Part shown: one piece after another, positions 63,923 through 64,000 of the stretch | Layout: each line of letters opens with the position of its first letter | How positions within the stretch are numbered: the first letter of the stretch is position 1 | From: Okapia johnstoni | Taxonomy: Eukaryota; Chordata; Mammalia; Artiodactyla; Giraffidae | NCBI GenBank assembly: GCA_024291935.2 | Contig: CM044313.1 | Location: 85,497,001 to 85,561,000, forward strand | DNA length: 64,000 bases | Reading direction: 5' to 3' | Translations under genes and position numbers: made by a program | The notes under the pieces: model-generated | Databases searched by the model: none | The model's input: the letters and a program-made list of their open reading frames with translations, nothing else | Told to the model about the DNA's origin: nothing

Positions 63923-64000
63923 AGTTAGCATAAGGGTCTGGAATTATTTTTACAGAGTTGGAAGAACATGCAACTTAAAAAGAAAAAAGTTTCTATACTT

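Overview
This 64 kb window looks like intergenic (or deep intronic) DNA from a ruminant, most likely a bovid. The evidence is the repeat content. There are 16 BovB (RTE-class LINE) loci, about 36 tRNA-Glu/BovA-type SINEs (the Bov-tA/Bov-A families), a CHR-type cetartiodactyl tRNA SINE, and ruminant L1 3' ends. Older mammalian repeats lie underneath: MIR, L2, L1M, MLT1 LTRs and a MER5A-like hAT fragment. The DNA is AT-rich. I found no host protein-coding gene, rRNA, functional tRNA or CRISPR array. Every long open reading frame I could assign is BovB or L1 debris, on one strand or the other.

Layout. 1-4.8 kb: two minus-strand L1 ORF2 fragments with an old BovB between them, two SINEs, and a young 5'-truncated BovB (3863-4746) with a perfect 12-bp target-site duplication (TSD) and a 276-codon open frame. 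4.8-9.1 kb: mostly unassigned AT-rich DNA with an L1M end, a SINE, L2-like and MIR pieces. 9.1-13.4 kb: a double-headed SINE, a BovB that keeps its 5' region and endonuclease part but has lost the reverse transcriptase, MLT1 pieces, two SINEs and a BovB folded back on itself. 13.4-27 kb: low repeat density, a minus-strand L1M with an AT microsatellite, a 2.38-kb BovB with a perfect 12-bp TSD (18025-20405), scattered SINEs and two MLT1 LTR pieces. 27.4-35.8 kb: the densest part, with a near-identical 165-bp duplication, a 20-bp perfect palindrome and five BovB copies all on the plus strand. 36-49 kb: unassigned DNA with SINEs, a SINE-in-transposon nest, a CA microsatellite and a deleted BovB. 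49.4-51.8 kb: a nest in which a ruminant-type LTR, a BovB and a SINE split an MLT1 LTR. 51.8-58.9 kb: sparse SINEs and a strong 109-nt hairpin at 56063-56171. 59-64 kb: a 2.5-kb BovB, an L1 end, a SINE, two L2 pieces and a deleted BovB.

How the parts relate. BovB is the autonomous element: it encodes an endonuclease plus reverse transcriptase, and it is thought to mobilise the Bov-tA/Bov-A SINEs, which share its 3' end. All BovB copies here are 5'-truncated, internally deleted or interrupted, so none looks able to move by itself. By my boundaries BovB makes up about 17 kb, roughly a quarter of the window. I see no undescribed multi-gene system. The signals most worth checking are the 109-nt hairpin at 56063-56171, the chimeric duplication at 27654/28934, the palindrome at a BovB 5' junction (30351-30404), and the long direct repeats around two SINEs. 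Element names come from recognising consensus-like sequence, not from a database search, and most boundaries are good to about 5-20 bp.
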